Source of the DNA: CBDDKS01 sp965230335
GTDB taxonomy: Bacteria > Pseudomonadota > Gammaproteobacteria > Enterobacterales > Kangiellaceae
Length of the DNA: 64,000 bases
Assembly: GCA_965230335.1 (NCBI GenBank)
Contig: CBDDKS010000006.1
Location: 620,001-684,000 of the forward strand
Direction: 5' to 3'
A program made the translations under genes and the position numbers. Shown here piece by piece: positions 18,229-28,166 of the stretch. The notes below the pieces were generated by a model. It was not told the DNA's origin. It ran no database searches and was given only the letters and a program-made list of their open reading frames with translations. Position 1 is the stretch's first letter, and every line of letters starts with the position of its first letter.

Positions 18229-19797
18229 CTATATAAGATACTTCGCCGCCAACATCACAATCGGTGCCGCTGTAGGTTTACCATGCTGCCAATCTGAACC
18301 TTCCACTGCACTGCCGGCGATATCAATATGCACATAGGGTAGTGCTTTTTCTGAATGACGACCATGTTCATCCAAACCGGAAGCCAATGATAAAAAGGCC
18401 ATAGGGAACTGATGACCTCGTTTGCAGGTCACAGATGGTCCGTTATTGGATGATAGAACATCATCTGCCTGGCTGCGTGCCTGGATTAGTGCCCAATCTT
18501 CACGGCGTGAACGACTGGTTTCGGCACAATCACCCCATTGTTCACCGGCTGCTGCTAATGTTTGGCCCAATTGATTATCCAGTGCCGGCCCGTTTTCTAC
18601 CAACAAGGTATAAGGTCCAACAGTTAAAGCTGCATGTCCGGTTAATGTGGCCACGGTAAATAACTCTGGTGATTCTGCATCCAATGCCTGTTCTCTGAAA
18701 TGCGATAATAAATCAGCCATGACCAGACGTCCTTCTGCATCGGTGTTACCAATTCGTACTCGTTTACCTGCATGAGACTGAATAATTTCATCGGCAACAA
18801 AAGCATTGGCACCTATGCTGTTTCTGACAGCACCAATGCTGGCCACCACTTTGATACCTTCTGGTTTCAGTTCTGCCAATACTTTCATAAATCCTGCAAC
18901 AGCAGAGCCGCCTCCTTTATCCCGACTCATGCCTGCCATATGACCACCAGTTTTTACATCAGCACCACCTGTATCATAGGTTACCGCTTTACCCACAAAA
19001 AAGAGTGTCTTTTTTATCGGACCTTTACCCGTGTATTCCAAATGTATTACCCGGGCTTTGTGACGCTCAACACTACAGGATGCCCGTGCAACAGCAGCCA
19101 ATAACGGATAATCTTGTTCAATGGTTTTTGTATCATCAATCACTGATACCTGAACATCGGAGTGCTTAAAGGCTTCGACACAATAGTCTGCAAATTTTGG
19201 TGGTGCCATACGTTCAGGCTCCGTGCCACAGAGATCACGTGCCAATCGACGACCGGATTCAATGGCTTGTAACAGATTCACATTAAACACTTTGTCTCCA
19301 ACATATAAACCCACTTTTTCCATAGGTTCTATCTCTTGTTCATTAAGTGCTTCTCTGGCTTCCAAAGGCTGCCATAATGCCTGACAGGCTCCTAAATAAG
19401 CCGCTTCAATCGCCCGTTCATAAGCCACAGATTGAGGTATGTCATCAAAAACAAATAGTGGGGATATCACTCCGGATTTTTTTGCTACTGTCATCGCCTT
19501 ACTGGCAGCATCTGCAAAGCATCGAACATCATCATAATCTTTATTCAATAAGCCAACTGGCGCATGAATCAAACGTCCACCTGCAATCTCAGAATGATAC
19601 ATCATCAAGACTTCTTGCCCTAAACGTGCATCCACTTCGTGGGTTTTTTGGCATAGGTTTTGAAGAATAGAATCCTTCAATTGTGGGTTTTTAACATGAG
19701 CCCCATGACTGGAGAAAAAAATAACGGCGTCATAATGGCTTTTATTCGATAAAAGGTGTTCCAGTTGTGTTTCTAAAACGGCTGATGGGAAAGACAT
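18229..19797 (-). CDS. M17 family leucyl aminopeptidase
   Basis: The 522-residue protein has the M17 signature NTDAEGRLVMADLL and the metal-binding stretch GKAVTYDTGGADVKTGG followed by MSRDKGGG. These supply the Lys, Asp and Asp/Glu ligands of the dizinc site and the catalytic Arg in AEGR. It should remove N-terminal residues from peptides in the cytoplasm. The sequence differs from standard PepA (YDTGGADVKTGG against the usual FDSGGISIKP), so it belongs to a less studied M17 branch and I give no symbol. It is a single-gene unit on the reverse strand. Confidence 0.9.
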   Translation of the reverse strand: MSFPSAVLETQLEHLLSNKSHYDAVIFFSSHGAHVKNPQLKDSILQNLCQKTHEVDARLGQEVLMMYHSEIAGGRLIHAPVGLLNKDYDDVRCFADAASKAMTVAKKSGVISPLFVFDDIPQSVAYERAIEAAYLGACQALWQPLEAREALNEQEIEPMEKVGLYVGDKVFNVNLLQAIESGRRLARDLCGTEPERMAPPKFADYCVEAFKHSDVQVSVIDDTKTIEQDYPLLAAVARASCSVERHKARVIHLEYTGKGPIKKTLFFVGKAVTYDTGGADVKTGGHMAGMSRDKGGGSAVAGFMKVLAELKPEGIKVVASIGAVRNSIGANAFVADEIIQSHAGKRVRIGNTDAEGRLVMADLLSHFREQALDAESPELFTVATLTGHAALTVGPYTLLVENGPALDNQLGQTLAAAGEQWGDCAETSRSRREDWALIQARSQADDVLSSNNGPSVTCKRGHQFPMAFLSLASGLDEHGRHSEKALPYVHIDIAGSAVEGSDWQHGKPTAAPIVMLAAKYLI

Positions 19798-20005
19798 AAA
19801 AAAACCTCAATATCAATAATAGGGAAATGCTGCGTATTTTATAGCATTGATTCACAAGCCACAAAACCAATAATGACCCTTTGTTTTATCTCCATACAAA
19901 ATATTGATATTAAAGCAGCTTGACAGTCTATTCGTAAGCACGTATTTTCAGGGTATTTTCTCGTTCATACTCTTTAAAAACTTAGGGCTTGTTTGAGCCT
20001 GCCAT
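19798..20005. other. Intergenic DNA between divergent pepA-like and fadE genes
   Basis: No gene is seen. The stretch should hold divergent promoters. At 19982-19999, TTAGGGCTTGTTTGAGCC looks like a decayed arm of the dispersed palindrome that follows immediately. Confidence 0.5.
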
Positions 20006-20067
20006 TTAGGGGCTGTTTATCTTTTATAGTTTACATCTGTTAACTATAAAAGATAAACAGCCCCTAA
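20006..20067. repeat. Full copy of dispersed extragenic palindrome
   Basis: A perfect 26-base inverted repeat (20006-20031 and 20042-20067) surrounds a 10-base loop. The arm begins TTAGGGGCTGTTTATCTTTT. Other copies, whole or half, occur at 426, 33608, 34475, 41958, 48772, 55633 and 57818. It could form a long hairpin in RNA on either strand. It lies 45 bases before fadE. Confidence 0.9.
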
Positions 20068-20112
20068 TGAAATCCACTGTATTTTAATTGACTTTTTTCT
20101 CTGGAGTTAAGT

Positions 20113-22539
20113 ATGGTCACATTAGGACAACTACTGGTTTTGCTTGCTCTCATTTGGTTGAGTGCCTATCGACGCATGCGAACAGGACAAGCACTTTTTC
20201 TCTGTGCCATGGCCCTGGTTATCATGGGTTTTATCTGGCATTTTACACTGATACCCTGGATTTTCGTTGGCTTGTTTTCCCTGCTCTTCTTTGCCGATAA
20301 CTTTCGCAAGCAAAATGTCACTTTACCTATTTTCAAAAAGTTTAAAACTTTATTACCCCCAATGAATGACACCGAACGAGACGCATTGGAAGCCGGTGAT
20401 GTTTGGTGGGATGCAGAACTGTTTCGTGGTAATCCTGACTGGAATAAATTGCTGAACTTTCCCAAACCGGAACTTTCTCAGGTAGAACGGGATTTCCTCA
20501 ACCAACAAACAGAAACCCTTTGTGCCATGCTGGATGACTGGAAGATCATGCATGAAGATAAAGACTTACCTCCTGAAGCCTGGGATTACATTAAAAAAGA
20601 AGGCTTTCTGGGGATGATTATTCCCAAAGAGTATGGAGGCCTGGGGTTTTCAGCACTGGCCCATTCGGCAGTGATTTCCAAATTGGCCACACGGAGTGGT
20701 TCTTTATCTGTGACCGTCATGGTACCGAATTCACTCGGTCCTTCAGAATTATTACTGCATTATGGTACCGAAGAACAAAAACAATATTATTTACCCAAAC
20801 TTGCTAAAGGAGAAGAGATCCCCTGTTTTGCACTCACTGGACCCGAAGCCGGCTCTGATGCTGGCGCACTGACTGATAGCGGCATTATCTGTAAACAGGA
20901 ATTTGAGGGTAAAGAGACTTTAGGTATTCGACTGACCTGGAACAAGCGTTACATCACCCTGGCGCCTATAGCCACTGTGTTGGGGCTTGCCTTTAAATTG
21001 TATGATCCTGATGGGCTGATAGGTGAAGAAAAAGAATTAGGCATCACCTGTGCACTGATACCCACTGATCATCCTGGTGTTATTATCGGTAATCGTCATT
21101 ATCCTATGGGACAGGCCTTTATGAATGGCCCAACACAGGGGAAGGATGTCTTTATTCCTATCGACTGGATTATTGGTGGTATTGATTATGCCGGAAAGGG
21201 CTGGCGCATGCTGGTTGAATGTTTATCTGCCGGACGTGGTATTTCATTACCCGCTTCAGCAACGGCAACGGCTAAACTCTGTTATCGAACAACGGGTGCT
21301 TATGCCATGATTCGTGAACAGTTCCGCACACCGATCGGTTATTTCGAAGGCGTTGAAGAAGCCTTATCACGTATTGCAGGTAACACGTATCAAATGGAAG
21401 CCACCCGCATCATGACCGCAGGTGCTGTCGATTTATCCTGTAAACCTTCGGTGATTACTGCCATTGCCAAATATCATATGACTGAAATGGCACGTTCAGT
21501 CATTACCGATGCAATGGATGTACATGGAGGACGAGGTGTTATTATGGGTGAAAAAAATTATCTGTCATCCGCCTATATGTCTATGCCGATTTCCATTACT
21601 GTCGAAGGCGCTAATATTTTAACGCGTAATTTAATGATCTTCGGGCAAGGCGCCATTCGTTGCCATCCGTTTATCTTTAATGAAATGCAATCAGCCAGTA
21701 ATCCCAATGAAACTGAAGGTCTGAACGACTTTGATCATTTATTTTTCCGACATGTGGGTTATGGCATCAGTAATTTTGTACGTACATTAAGTCTGAGTTT
21801 AACGGCTGGTAAAATTGTTAAAAAGCCTGTTCCTGGCATCACAGGACGTTACTACCAACAGTTAACACGAATGAGCTCTGCTTTGGCATTGGTTTCTGAT
21901 GTATCCATGATGTTGCTTGGTGGTGAGTTAAAGCGTAAAGAACGCCTTTCTGCCCGTTTAGGAGATGTGCTCAGTTACCTTTATCTTTCATCCAATGTAT
22001 TGAAATATTATGAAGATCATGGTCGCCCGATTTCTGATTTACCCTATGTCGAGTGGTGCCTTAAAAAGAATTTATATTATCTGGAACAAGCCTTTATTGA
22101 ATTTTTTGAGAACTTACCCTTTAGAGGACTGGGAAAAGTCTTAAAATGGCTCGTTTTCCCCTATGGAGAACAATACCGACTGCCAACCGACAAATTGGAA
22201 CAGAATATAGTCAAAAGTATGTTGAAAGATAACGAGTTAAGAGATCGTATTACCAAAAATACCTATATTGGCGATGAGACTCAACCCGTGGGCCTTATTG
22301 AATCAGCATTTAAGAAAATTCTGGCAACAAAAGAAACGGCTAAAAAGATTAAATATGCTATTAAGTCAAAAGACATTGAGCCTTCTTCCGATCCACAGGA
22401 AATCGCTGACAGCGCTGTGCAAAAAAATGTGATCACACCCGATGAGGCCAAACAATATCTTGACGCTGAAGCAGCCCGTTGGAAAGCCATACAGGTCGAT
22501 GACTATTCCAAAGCCTATTTAAAGCAAGGGTGTGAGTGA
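20113..22539 (+). CDS. fadE: Acyl-CoA dehydrogenase FadE
   Basis: The 808-residue protein is the long membrane-associated FadE type: two hydrophobic N-terminal segments (about 3-20 and 30-60), then the FAD-dependent acyl-CoA dehydrogenase core with FALTGPEAGSDAGA and MDVHGGRGVIMGEKNYL, and the catalytic glutamate in ITVEGANILTRNLM. It carries out the first step of fatty acid beta-oxidation. A GGAG ribosome site precedes the ATG. The C-terminal extension, with about 200 helical residues, is normal for this family. fumC follows after 68 bases in the same direction. Confidence 0.96.
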   Translation: MVTLGQLLVLLALIWLSAYRRMRTGQALFLCAMALVIMGFIWHFTLIPWIFVGLFSLLFFADNFRKQNVTLPIFKKFKTLLPPMNDTERDALEAGDVWWDAELFRGNPDWNKLLNFPKPELSQVERDFLNQQTETLCAMLDDWKIMHEDKDLPPEAWDYIKKEGFLGMIIPKEYGGLGFSALAHSAVISKLATRSGSLSVTVMVPNSLGPSELLLHYGTEEQKQYYLPKLAKGEEIPCFALTGPEAGSDAGALTDSGIICKQEFEGKETLGIRLTWNKRYITLAPIATVLGLAFKLYDPDGLIGEEKELGITCALIPTDHPGVIIGNRHYPMGQAFMNGPTQGKDVFIPIDWIIGGIDYAGKGWRMLVECLSAGRGISLPASATATAKLCYRTTGAYAMIREQFRTPIGYFEGVEEALSRIAGNTYQMEATRIMTAGAVDLSCKPSVITAIAKYHMTEMARSVITDAMDVHGGRGVIMGEKNYLSSAYMSMPISITVEGANILTRNLMIFGQGAIRCHPFIFNEMQSASNPNETEGLNDFDHLFFRHVGYGISNFVRTLSLSLTAGKIVKKPVPGITGRYYQQLTRMSSALALVSDVSMMLLGGELKRKERLSARLGDVLSYLYLSSNVLKYYEDHGRPISDLPYVEWCLKKNLYYLEQAFIEFFENLPFRGLGKVLKWLVFPYGEQYRLPTDKLEQNIVKSMLKDNELRDRITKNTYIGDETQPVGLIESAFKKILATKETAKKIKYAIKSKDIEPSSDPQEIADSAVQKNVITPDEAKQYLDAEAARWKAIQVDDYSKAYLKQGCE

Positions 22540-22607
22540 TATAAAAAGCTTTGTGAGTCCAAATATTATTTTGTTAAAATCAATCAAATTTTTTAAGTGA
22601 GAAAATC

Positions 22608-23984
22608 ATGTCAACCAGAATTGAAAAAGACAGTATGGGCGAATTACAAGTGCCTACCGATGCATTTTATGCCGCTCAAACACAAAGAGCAGTCAACAAT
22701 TTTCCTATTAGTCAACAAACCATGCCACGGGCTTTTATCACCTCTTTGATTAAGCTAAAGTTGGCTGCTGCAAAAGCCAATAACCGACTGGACTGTTTAA
22801 CGGATGATCAAGCCAATGCTATTACAGCTGCTTGTGAATCATTATTAAATGATGATCATCTTCTTGAACACTTTCCTGTGGATGTTTTCCAAACGGGTTC
22901 AGGGACAAGTTCTAATATGAATGCCAATGAAGTGATTGCAACCCTGGCAAATAATATGAATGATCAGGGGATCAACCCCAATGATCATGTTAACTTTGGT
23001 CAAAGCAGTAATGATGTTATCCCCAGCACAATACATATCAGTGCGGCTATCGAATTAAATGATCAACTCCTGCCCTCTTTAGAGCATTTATCAAACAGTA
23101 TCAAGAAAAAAGCACAAACCCTATCCGGCTACTGTAAAACTGGGCGTACCCACCTCATGGATGCCATGCCTGTACGTTTTGATCAAACATTACATGGCTG
23201 GAGTGACCAAATTGAAAACAATATTCAGCATTTAAAACAGTTACAAGGCAGTATTCAAGAGTTAGCCTTAGGCGGAACAGCTGTGGGAACCGGTGTTAAT
23301 GCTCATCCAGATTTTTCAAAAAATGTCGCCGATATTTTAACGGAAACAACCCAGATCACTTTCAAGCCTGCCAATAACTTTTTCTCACTCATTGGCTCTC
23401 AAGATACGGCTGTTGCTTTATCAGGGCAACTCAAAACAACCGCGGTTTCTATGATGAAAATTGCTAATGATTTGCGCTGGATGAATTCTGGTCCATTAGC
23501 GGGCCTGGGTGAAATTTCCCTGGAAGCTTTACAACCTGGCTCATCCATTATGCCAGGTAAAGTGAACCCTGTTATTCCTGAAGCAGCAGCTATGGTGGCT
23601 GCACAGGTTATTGGTAATGACACAGCCATCACCATTGGTGGACAATCCGGTAATTTTGAATTGAACGTCATGTTGCCCATGATTGGATACAACCTGCTCA
23701 ATAGCATTCAACTGCTCAGCAATGTGTCTGTTTTATTGGCTGATAAAGCCATTAGCAGCTTTGTTGTCAATGAAGATAATATTTCTGCCGCATTACATAA
23801 AAATCCAATTTTGGTCACTGCCTTAAATCCTGTGATTGGTTATGCTAAAGCTGCTGAAATCGCCAAGCAGGCTTATCAACAAAAACGTCCCATTGTTGAT
23901 GTGGCAGAAGAACTTACCGATATTTCAAGAGAAGAACTACTAGAGATTTTAAACCCCGAAAAGTTAACCAAAGGTGGACTTTAA
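22608..23984 (+). CDS. fumC: Class II fumarate hydratase
   Basis: The 458-residue protein hydrates fumarate to malate in the TCA cycle without iron-sulfur clusters. The family signature GSSIMPGKVNPVIPEA is present near residue 310, with the substrate loop TGSGTSSNMNANEVIA and GRTHLMDAMPVRF upstream. Length matches E. coli FumC (467). The ribosome site AGTGAGAAAATC precedes the ATG. It may be co-transcribed with fadE and converges on the signalling gene that follows (16-base gap). Confidence 0.97.
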   Translation: MSTRIEKDSMGELQVPTDAFYAAQTQRAVNNFPISQQTMPRAFITSLIKLKLAAAKANNRLDCLTDDQANAITAACESLLNDDHLLEHFPVDVFQTGSGTSSNMNANEVIATLANNMNDQGINPNDHVNFGQSSNDVIPSTIHISAAIELNDQLLPSLEHLSNSIKKKAQTLSGYCKTGRTHLMDAMPVRFDQTLHGWSDQIENNIQHLKQLQGSIQELALGGTAVGTGVNAHPDFSKNVADILTETTQITFKPANNFFSLIGSQDTAVALSGQLKTTAVSMMKIANDLRWMNSGPLAGLGEISLEALQPGSSIMPGKVNPVIPEAAAMVAAQVIGNDTAITIGGQSGNFELNVMLPMIGYNLLNSIQLLSNVSVLLADKAISSFVVNEDNISAALHKNPILVTALNPVIGYAKAAEIAKQAYQQKRPIVDVAEELTDISREELLEILNPEKLTKGGL

Positions 23985-24000
23985 ATATCCTGAACTATCA

Positions 24001-26544
24001 TTAACCAACACATTGTTTTGCTGGTAAATGGCTCATAGGTAAAGATAACAAGTGACCTTGAACAAAATCAATACCCCCTTCATTTAACACCAGCAAAGCT
24101 TCTGAAGTTTCTACAGACTTTGCTGTCGTTGTCATTTCACTGGTTCTTGCAACTTCGACCATAGAATGCACTAATTGTCTGTCAATGGGATCCCAGGCAA
24201 TATTTTTGGTAAATAAGCCATCCACTTTAATACCATTAATAGGTAACTCACTCACTTTGGAAAACAAACTAAAGTTTCTTCCAAAATCATCCACTTCCAA
24301 TTTAACATTAATTTCCGAAAACTTATCCAGTGCATTACGTAATTTATCACGATAGTGCAATAAATGATGTTCTTGTAATTCTATTGTTAAACGATTGCTG
24401 AGTGATTTATTTTTTTCCAGTTTATGTAAAATCAAATGGGTTGCTTCAGAATCTAATAATGTATTTGCTGATAGATTTAAACTGAGATGAATACTTTCAT
24501 CTGTGTTTTTTAATTCTTTTAGAGCACTATCAACAACCCAGGTGTCCAATTCTGTAATTAAATCAAACCTTTCAGCATCACCAATAAAGGCACCTGGCTT
24601 AATGATTTGGTTATTATCATGACGTAGACGTACAAAAGCTTCAAATCTTTCTGGCTTTGCATTTTCACTTAACCATTGAGAGACCGCTTCATTTGACATA
24701 CCTTTGATAAAATCGAACTCCAAATCAAATAAAGAAAAAATAGGTTGATATTCCAATTTAAAACGATTGTCTTTTAATCCTTGTTCAATACGACTTTTCC
24801 AACCTGAATTTAATGTTGATAACCGGCTGTCATGCTCTTCTGGAGCAAAAACATGGACTTTGTTTTTACCTATTTGTTTTGCAATTTTGCAGGCAAAATC
24901 AGCCTGATCAATGACCAGTTTTCTATTCGATGTCTGTGACGTTAATATAGCCACACCGATGCTGCCACTGACAGGAAACTCTCGTCCTTTCGCGATAAAT
25001 TGAATATTTTCCAAAACTTCCCGATAACTGTCAGCCAGTTTTTCCAAAGAATCTGTTTTTATATCTGATAATAAAATCGCAAATTCATCACCACTTAATC
25101 GAGCAGCAAGATCTCTATGACGCAATCGTGTTCGAATGTGTTCACCGATTTGAACCAACAGTTGATCACCAGCACTATGTCCGGCTTCATCATTGATCAT
25201 TTTAAAATTATCCAAGTCAATATACAGTAATGCAGCTTGATTCTCTGTATTTTTTAAAGAGGTTAACTGTTTATCAAGATGTTTTTCAAAACAGGTTCGA
25301 TTTAATAATTGTGTTAAATGATCGTGATTCAACTGCCAATTTAATTCATCTTCAATCAATTTTCTTTCAGAAATATCTTTAAAAACGACAACAGAACCTT
25401 GCTCCTCTCCATTTTTTTGTAACGGCTGAATAGTACACTCTACATGGATGGAATTGTTTTCCGATGTCCAGAAAACAGTTTCCCAATTACACAAAGTATC
25501 CGATAACAAATATGCCTGATAAAGGTAATTAGTGTCATTCGAAATAGACTCACCTCTTTCATCCGAATGATGAAAAAGTTCATGGGCTTTTTTGCCTAAC
25601 ACGTCTTGAGCATTGGCATAGTTTAATATTTTCAAACCTGCTGGATTAATAAAAATGAGTTCTCCCTGGTTATCCACACCATAAATACCGTCACCCACTG
25701 AAGATAAAATACTTTCAAGATTGGATTTTTGTGTTGCTAAATGACGATTACTGATAACCTGTTTGGCCATGGCATTAACACGGGATAAAAATAAATTACT
25801 CGATTCATTTTTAAACATACATTCCACAGCACCTGCATTAATCGACTCTTCAATAATGCTGTCTTTATAACTTCCCGTTAAAATGGCTTTAATAATGTGT
25901 TGATGCTGAGATGATTCAGATAACTTTCGACACAGCATGGCACCATTTTCGCCTGGCATAAAATAATCAATGATAGCCAAATCAAAGTGCTGTTTTTGAA
26001 CAATATGCCACGCATCCTCTGCGTGCTCAGCCAAAGTCACCGAAAAATCAAGTTGCTGCAGCAGGTTACCATAAATCTTGCGCACACTTTTCGAGTCATC
26101 TACCAGCAATACATTAATCTTTCCTTTCATTTCTGACACCATTTGTGGTGTTTCAGAATATTGTAATAATTTATTGAGTACACAAGGGCATTGTTGGTAG
26201 TTTTGCCATAACTGTACCAACGTTTGAGGGCGGTTTGACAAGATATCAATTCCTGTTTCATCCATATCCTTAACAAAGACAACTGCTGGAATTTTATACA
26301 AATCCTGATGCATCAATAAACTGGATAAATGTGATCGTTCAAGCGTATTTCTATGTGGCCAACCTGCAACCATTAACTGAGGTGGCGCAATCAATAAATC
26401 GTCTATCTGCTCATAGAGCTTTTCGTAATTATTATAGCTACTCACCTGATAGCCATTTTTTTGTAATAAACGGCTCAGTCCAAATCTCAAAGTTGGAGAG
26501 GGTTCTACCAATATGATGTGCATATTTAATGGTAACCTTGTCAT
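24001..26544 (-). CDS. Two-receiver PAS-GGDEF-EAL signalling protein with degenerate EAL
   Basis: About 847 residues. Domains in order: a receiver-like domain starting MHIILVEPSPTL whose acidic pocket is degenerate; a canonical receiver (about 143-260, LLVDDSKSVR, phospho-Asp in AIIDYFMPGENG, Lys in CMFKNE); a PAS domain (about 285-390); GGDEF (about 410-570) with the variant RLSGDEF; and EAL (about 600-845). In the EAL domain EAL reads EAF, AEGVE reads AKSVE and the DDFG loop reads DDFGRNF, so phosphodiesterase activity is doubtful, while QGHL is kept. It probably makes or senses cyclic di-GMP under two-component control. The start may be 26544 or the ATG at 26523; no partner kinase is adjacent. 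Confidence 0.85.
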   Translation of the reverse strand: MTRLPLNMHIILVEPSPTLRFGLSRLLQKNGYQVSSYNNYEKLYEQIDDLLIAPPQLMVAGWPHRNTLERSHLSSLLMHQDLYKIPAVVFVKDMDETGIDILSNRPQTLVQLWQNYQQCPCVLNKLLQYSETPQMVSEMKGKINVLLVDDSKSVRKIYGNLLQQLDFSVTLAEHAEDAWHIVQKQHFDLAIIDYFMPGENGAMLCRKLSESSQHQHIIKAILTGSYKDSIIEESINAGAVECMFKNESSNLFLSRVNAMAKQVISNRHLATQKSNLESILSSVGDGIYGVDNQGELIFINPAGLKILNYANAQDVLGKKAHELFHHSDERGESISNDTNYLYQAYLLSDTLCNWETVFWTSENNSIHVECTIQPLQKNGEEQGSVVVFKDISERKLIEDELNWQLNHDHLTQLLNRTCFEKHLDKQLTSLKNTENQAALLYIDLDNFKMINDEAGHSAGDQLLVQIGEHIRTRLRHRDLAARLSGDEFAILLSDIKTDSLEKLADSYREVLENIQFIAKGREFPVSGSIGVAILTSQTSNRKLVIDQADFACKIAKQIGKNKVHVFAPEEHDSRLSTLNSGWKSRIEQGLKDNRFKLEYQPIFSLFDLEFDFIKGMSNEAVSQWLSENAKPERFEAFVRLRHDNNQIIKPGAFIGDAERFDLITELDTWVVDSALKELKNTDESIHLSLNLSANTLLDSEATHLILHKLEKNKSLSNRLTIELQEHHLLHYRDKLRNALDKFSEINVKLEVDDFGRNFSLFSKVSELPINGIKVDGLFTKNIAWDPIDRQLVHSMVEVARTSEMTTTAKSVETSEALLVLNEGGIDFVQGHLLSLPMSHLPAKQCVG

Positions 26545-26716
26545 GTAATCCAATAGCAGGTTGAATCCTATAAGTATAACCAAATAGTCAGATCCTGCCC
26601 AAGTTGCTCCCTATTTCTCTTAACAAATAAATCCCTTATACTAGCGATCTATGTATTTACCCGACTCATGATTTTATTTCAAGAGTAATATCCAAAAGCA
26701 TTTTATAGGTAACCTT

Positions 26717-27361
26717 ATGAAAATATTAAGAAATTTTTCTATTTTACTATGTCTCAGTCTTGTTTTGGGTTGCCAAACAACAGATCCTTATACTGGTGAA
26801 AGAAAGACCAGTAATGCAGCCAAATTAGGTGCCATTGGTGCCGTAATAGGTGGTGTTGTTGGTTCTCGCAAAGATTCCAAAGCAGCCAGAAACCTCGCTG
26901 TCGCTCTCGGTGTTATAGGTGCAGGTGTTGGTGCCTATATGGATGCCCAGGAAGAAGCGCTAAGAGATGAACTGGCACAAAGTGGTGTCAGAGTGGTACG
27001 TGAAGGCAATAATATTCGCCTGGTGATGCCCAATCAAATCACCTTTGCTGTCAATCAGTATCAGGTAAAACAAGCTTTTCATGGCACTCTCAGCTCAGTC
27101 GCCAAGGTATTGGATGAGTTTGATGAAACACAATTGCACATAGCTGGACATACTGACAGCAGTGGTTCAGACGCCTATAACCAAAAGTTATCTGAGCAAA
27201 GAGCACAAAGTGTCGCCAATTTACTGATCCATAATGGTGTGGCATCTGCTCGATTGAGCACACGAGGTTTTGGTGAGTCGCAACCCATAGCCGATAACAA
27301 CACAACGGATGGTAAGGCACAAAACAGACGTGTTGAGTTACTTATTTTGCCTCAAGGTTAA
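26717..27361 (+). CDS. OmpA-family outer-membrane lipoprotein (YiaD-like)
   Basis: The 214-residue protein has a lipoprotein signal with lipobox LVLGC (Cys near residue 19), then a glycine-zipper region (GAIGAVIGGVVGS and VALGVIGAGVGAYM, about 35-75), then an OmpA C-terminal peptidoglycan-binding domain (about 105-214) with IAGHTDSSGSDAYNQKLSEQ and the closing NRRVELLI. It should be anchored in the outer membrane and hold peptidoglycan. AGGTAAC precedes the ATG. Transcription is divergent from the GGDEF gene. Confidence 0.93.
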   Translation: MKILRNFSILLCLSLVLGCQTTDPYTGERKTSNAAKLGAIGAVIGGVVGSRKDSKAARNLAVALGVIGAGVGAYMDAQEEALRDELAQSGVRVVREGNNIRLVMPNQITFAVNQYQVKQAFHGTLSSVAKVLDEFDETQLHIAGHTDSSGSDAYNQKLSEQRAQSVANLLIHNGVASARLSTRGFGESQPIADNNTTDGKAQNRRVELLILPQG

Positions 27362-27410
27362 AGTTCATTGATCTTTCATCTATCAATTGATCTTTCACAC
27401 CTAAAAAAAT

Positions 27411-28166
27411 ATGCCAACAGAATATTTAACCCATACACCTAAAGAGGCTTATCTGGATGCACTGGGTATCACTCGCTGGGTATTACGTTCTTCAGAAAAA
27501 CAAGAAGCATCCACTTCATGCGACACAAATAAACTGAATGATGACAGACTTCCAAATAGCCTTCCAAACACAGAGTCACCAGCATCCTCTGCTTCACCAG
27601 CAGAACAACACTCATCCTCTGTTTATAATCCTGGATTTCTTATTTTTTCTAAAGATACCCATCACAACCATCTACCCTTGGCATCTCACCCATCTATTTT
27701 ACTGCTATGTTTACACCAGCCTGAATATTCAATACACAGCTATCTAAAAAATGGTTATCCATCAAAACTACTGGCTGGTTTTAAACAATGTATCACCTAT
27801 CTCTATTCCCAACAAAGTGCATTATCCACCTCAAAAAAATCAACACTGACTGCACAAGCAATCCCCCCCCCTTTAATAACTACGGCACAGTTGACACAAA
27901 CCAGCCTGAATAAAGAAGCGTATCACGCTAATGACTATTTCACACAAAATAAACCCTCATTGTTGTTCCTCTTTGGTGAAAAAACAGCCAACCATCTCAC
28001 ACAAACACAACAATCATTACCAGAATGGCAAGGAAAACTATGGCATTATTGCGAAACAATACCTTTTGTTGTTTATCCTCATCCTTTCGAATTACAACAA
28101 AACCCAAAATTAAAAAAACAAGTCCTGCAGGATTTACTCAGAATGCAGCAATCACTTGTTCTCTGA
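27411..28166 (+). CDS. HolD-like protein (putative DNA polymerase III psi subunit)
   Basis: Residues 10-27 (KEAYLDALGITRWVLRSS) match the conserved N-terminus of HolD, the psi subunit that links SSB-bound chi to the clamp loader; E. coli HolD has QLQQLGITQWSLR here. The position directly before rimI is also that of holD in enterics. The protein is 251 residues, nearly twice E. coli HolD (137), with a Ser/Pro/Thr-rich insert (about 28-75). The tail (VVYPHPFELQQNPKLKKQVL) recalls the end of family 4 uracil-DNA glycosylases. The stop codon TGA abuts the rimI TTG start. Confidence 0.6.
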   Translation: MPTEYLTHTPKEAYLDALGITRWVLRSSEKQEASTSCDTNKLNDDRLPNSLPNTESPASSASPAEQHSSSVYNPGFLIFSKDTHHNHLPLASHPSILLLCLHQPEYSIHSYLKNGYPSKLLAGFKQCITYLYSQQSALSTSKKSTLTAQAIPPPLITTAQLTQTSLNKEAYHANDYFTQNKPSLLFLFGEKTANHLTQTQQSLPEWQGKLWHYCETIPFVVYPHPFELQQNPKLKKQVLQDLLRMQQSLVL

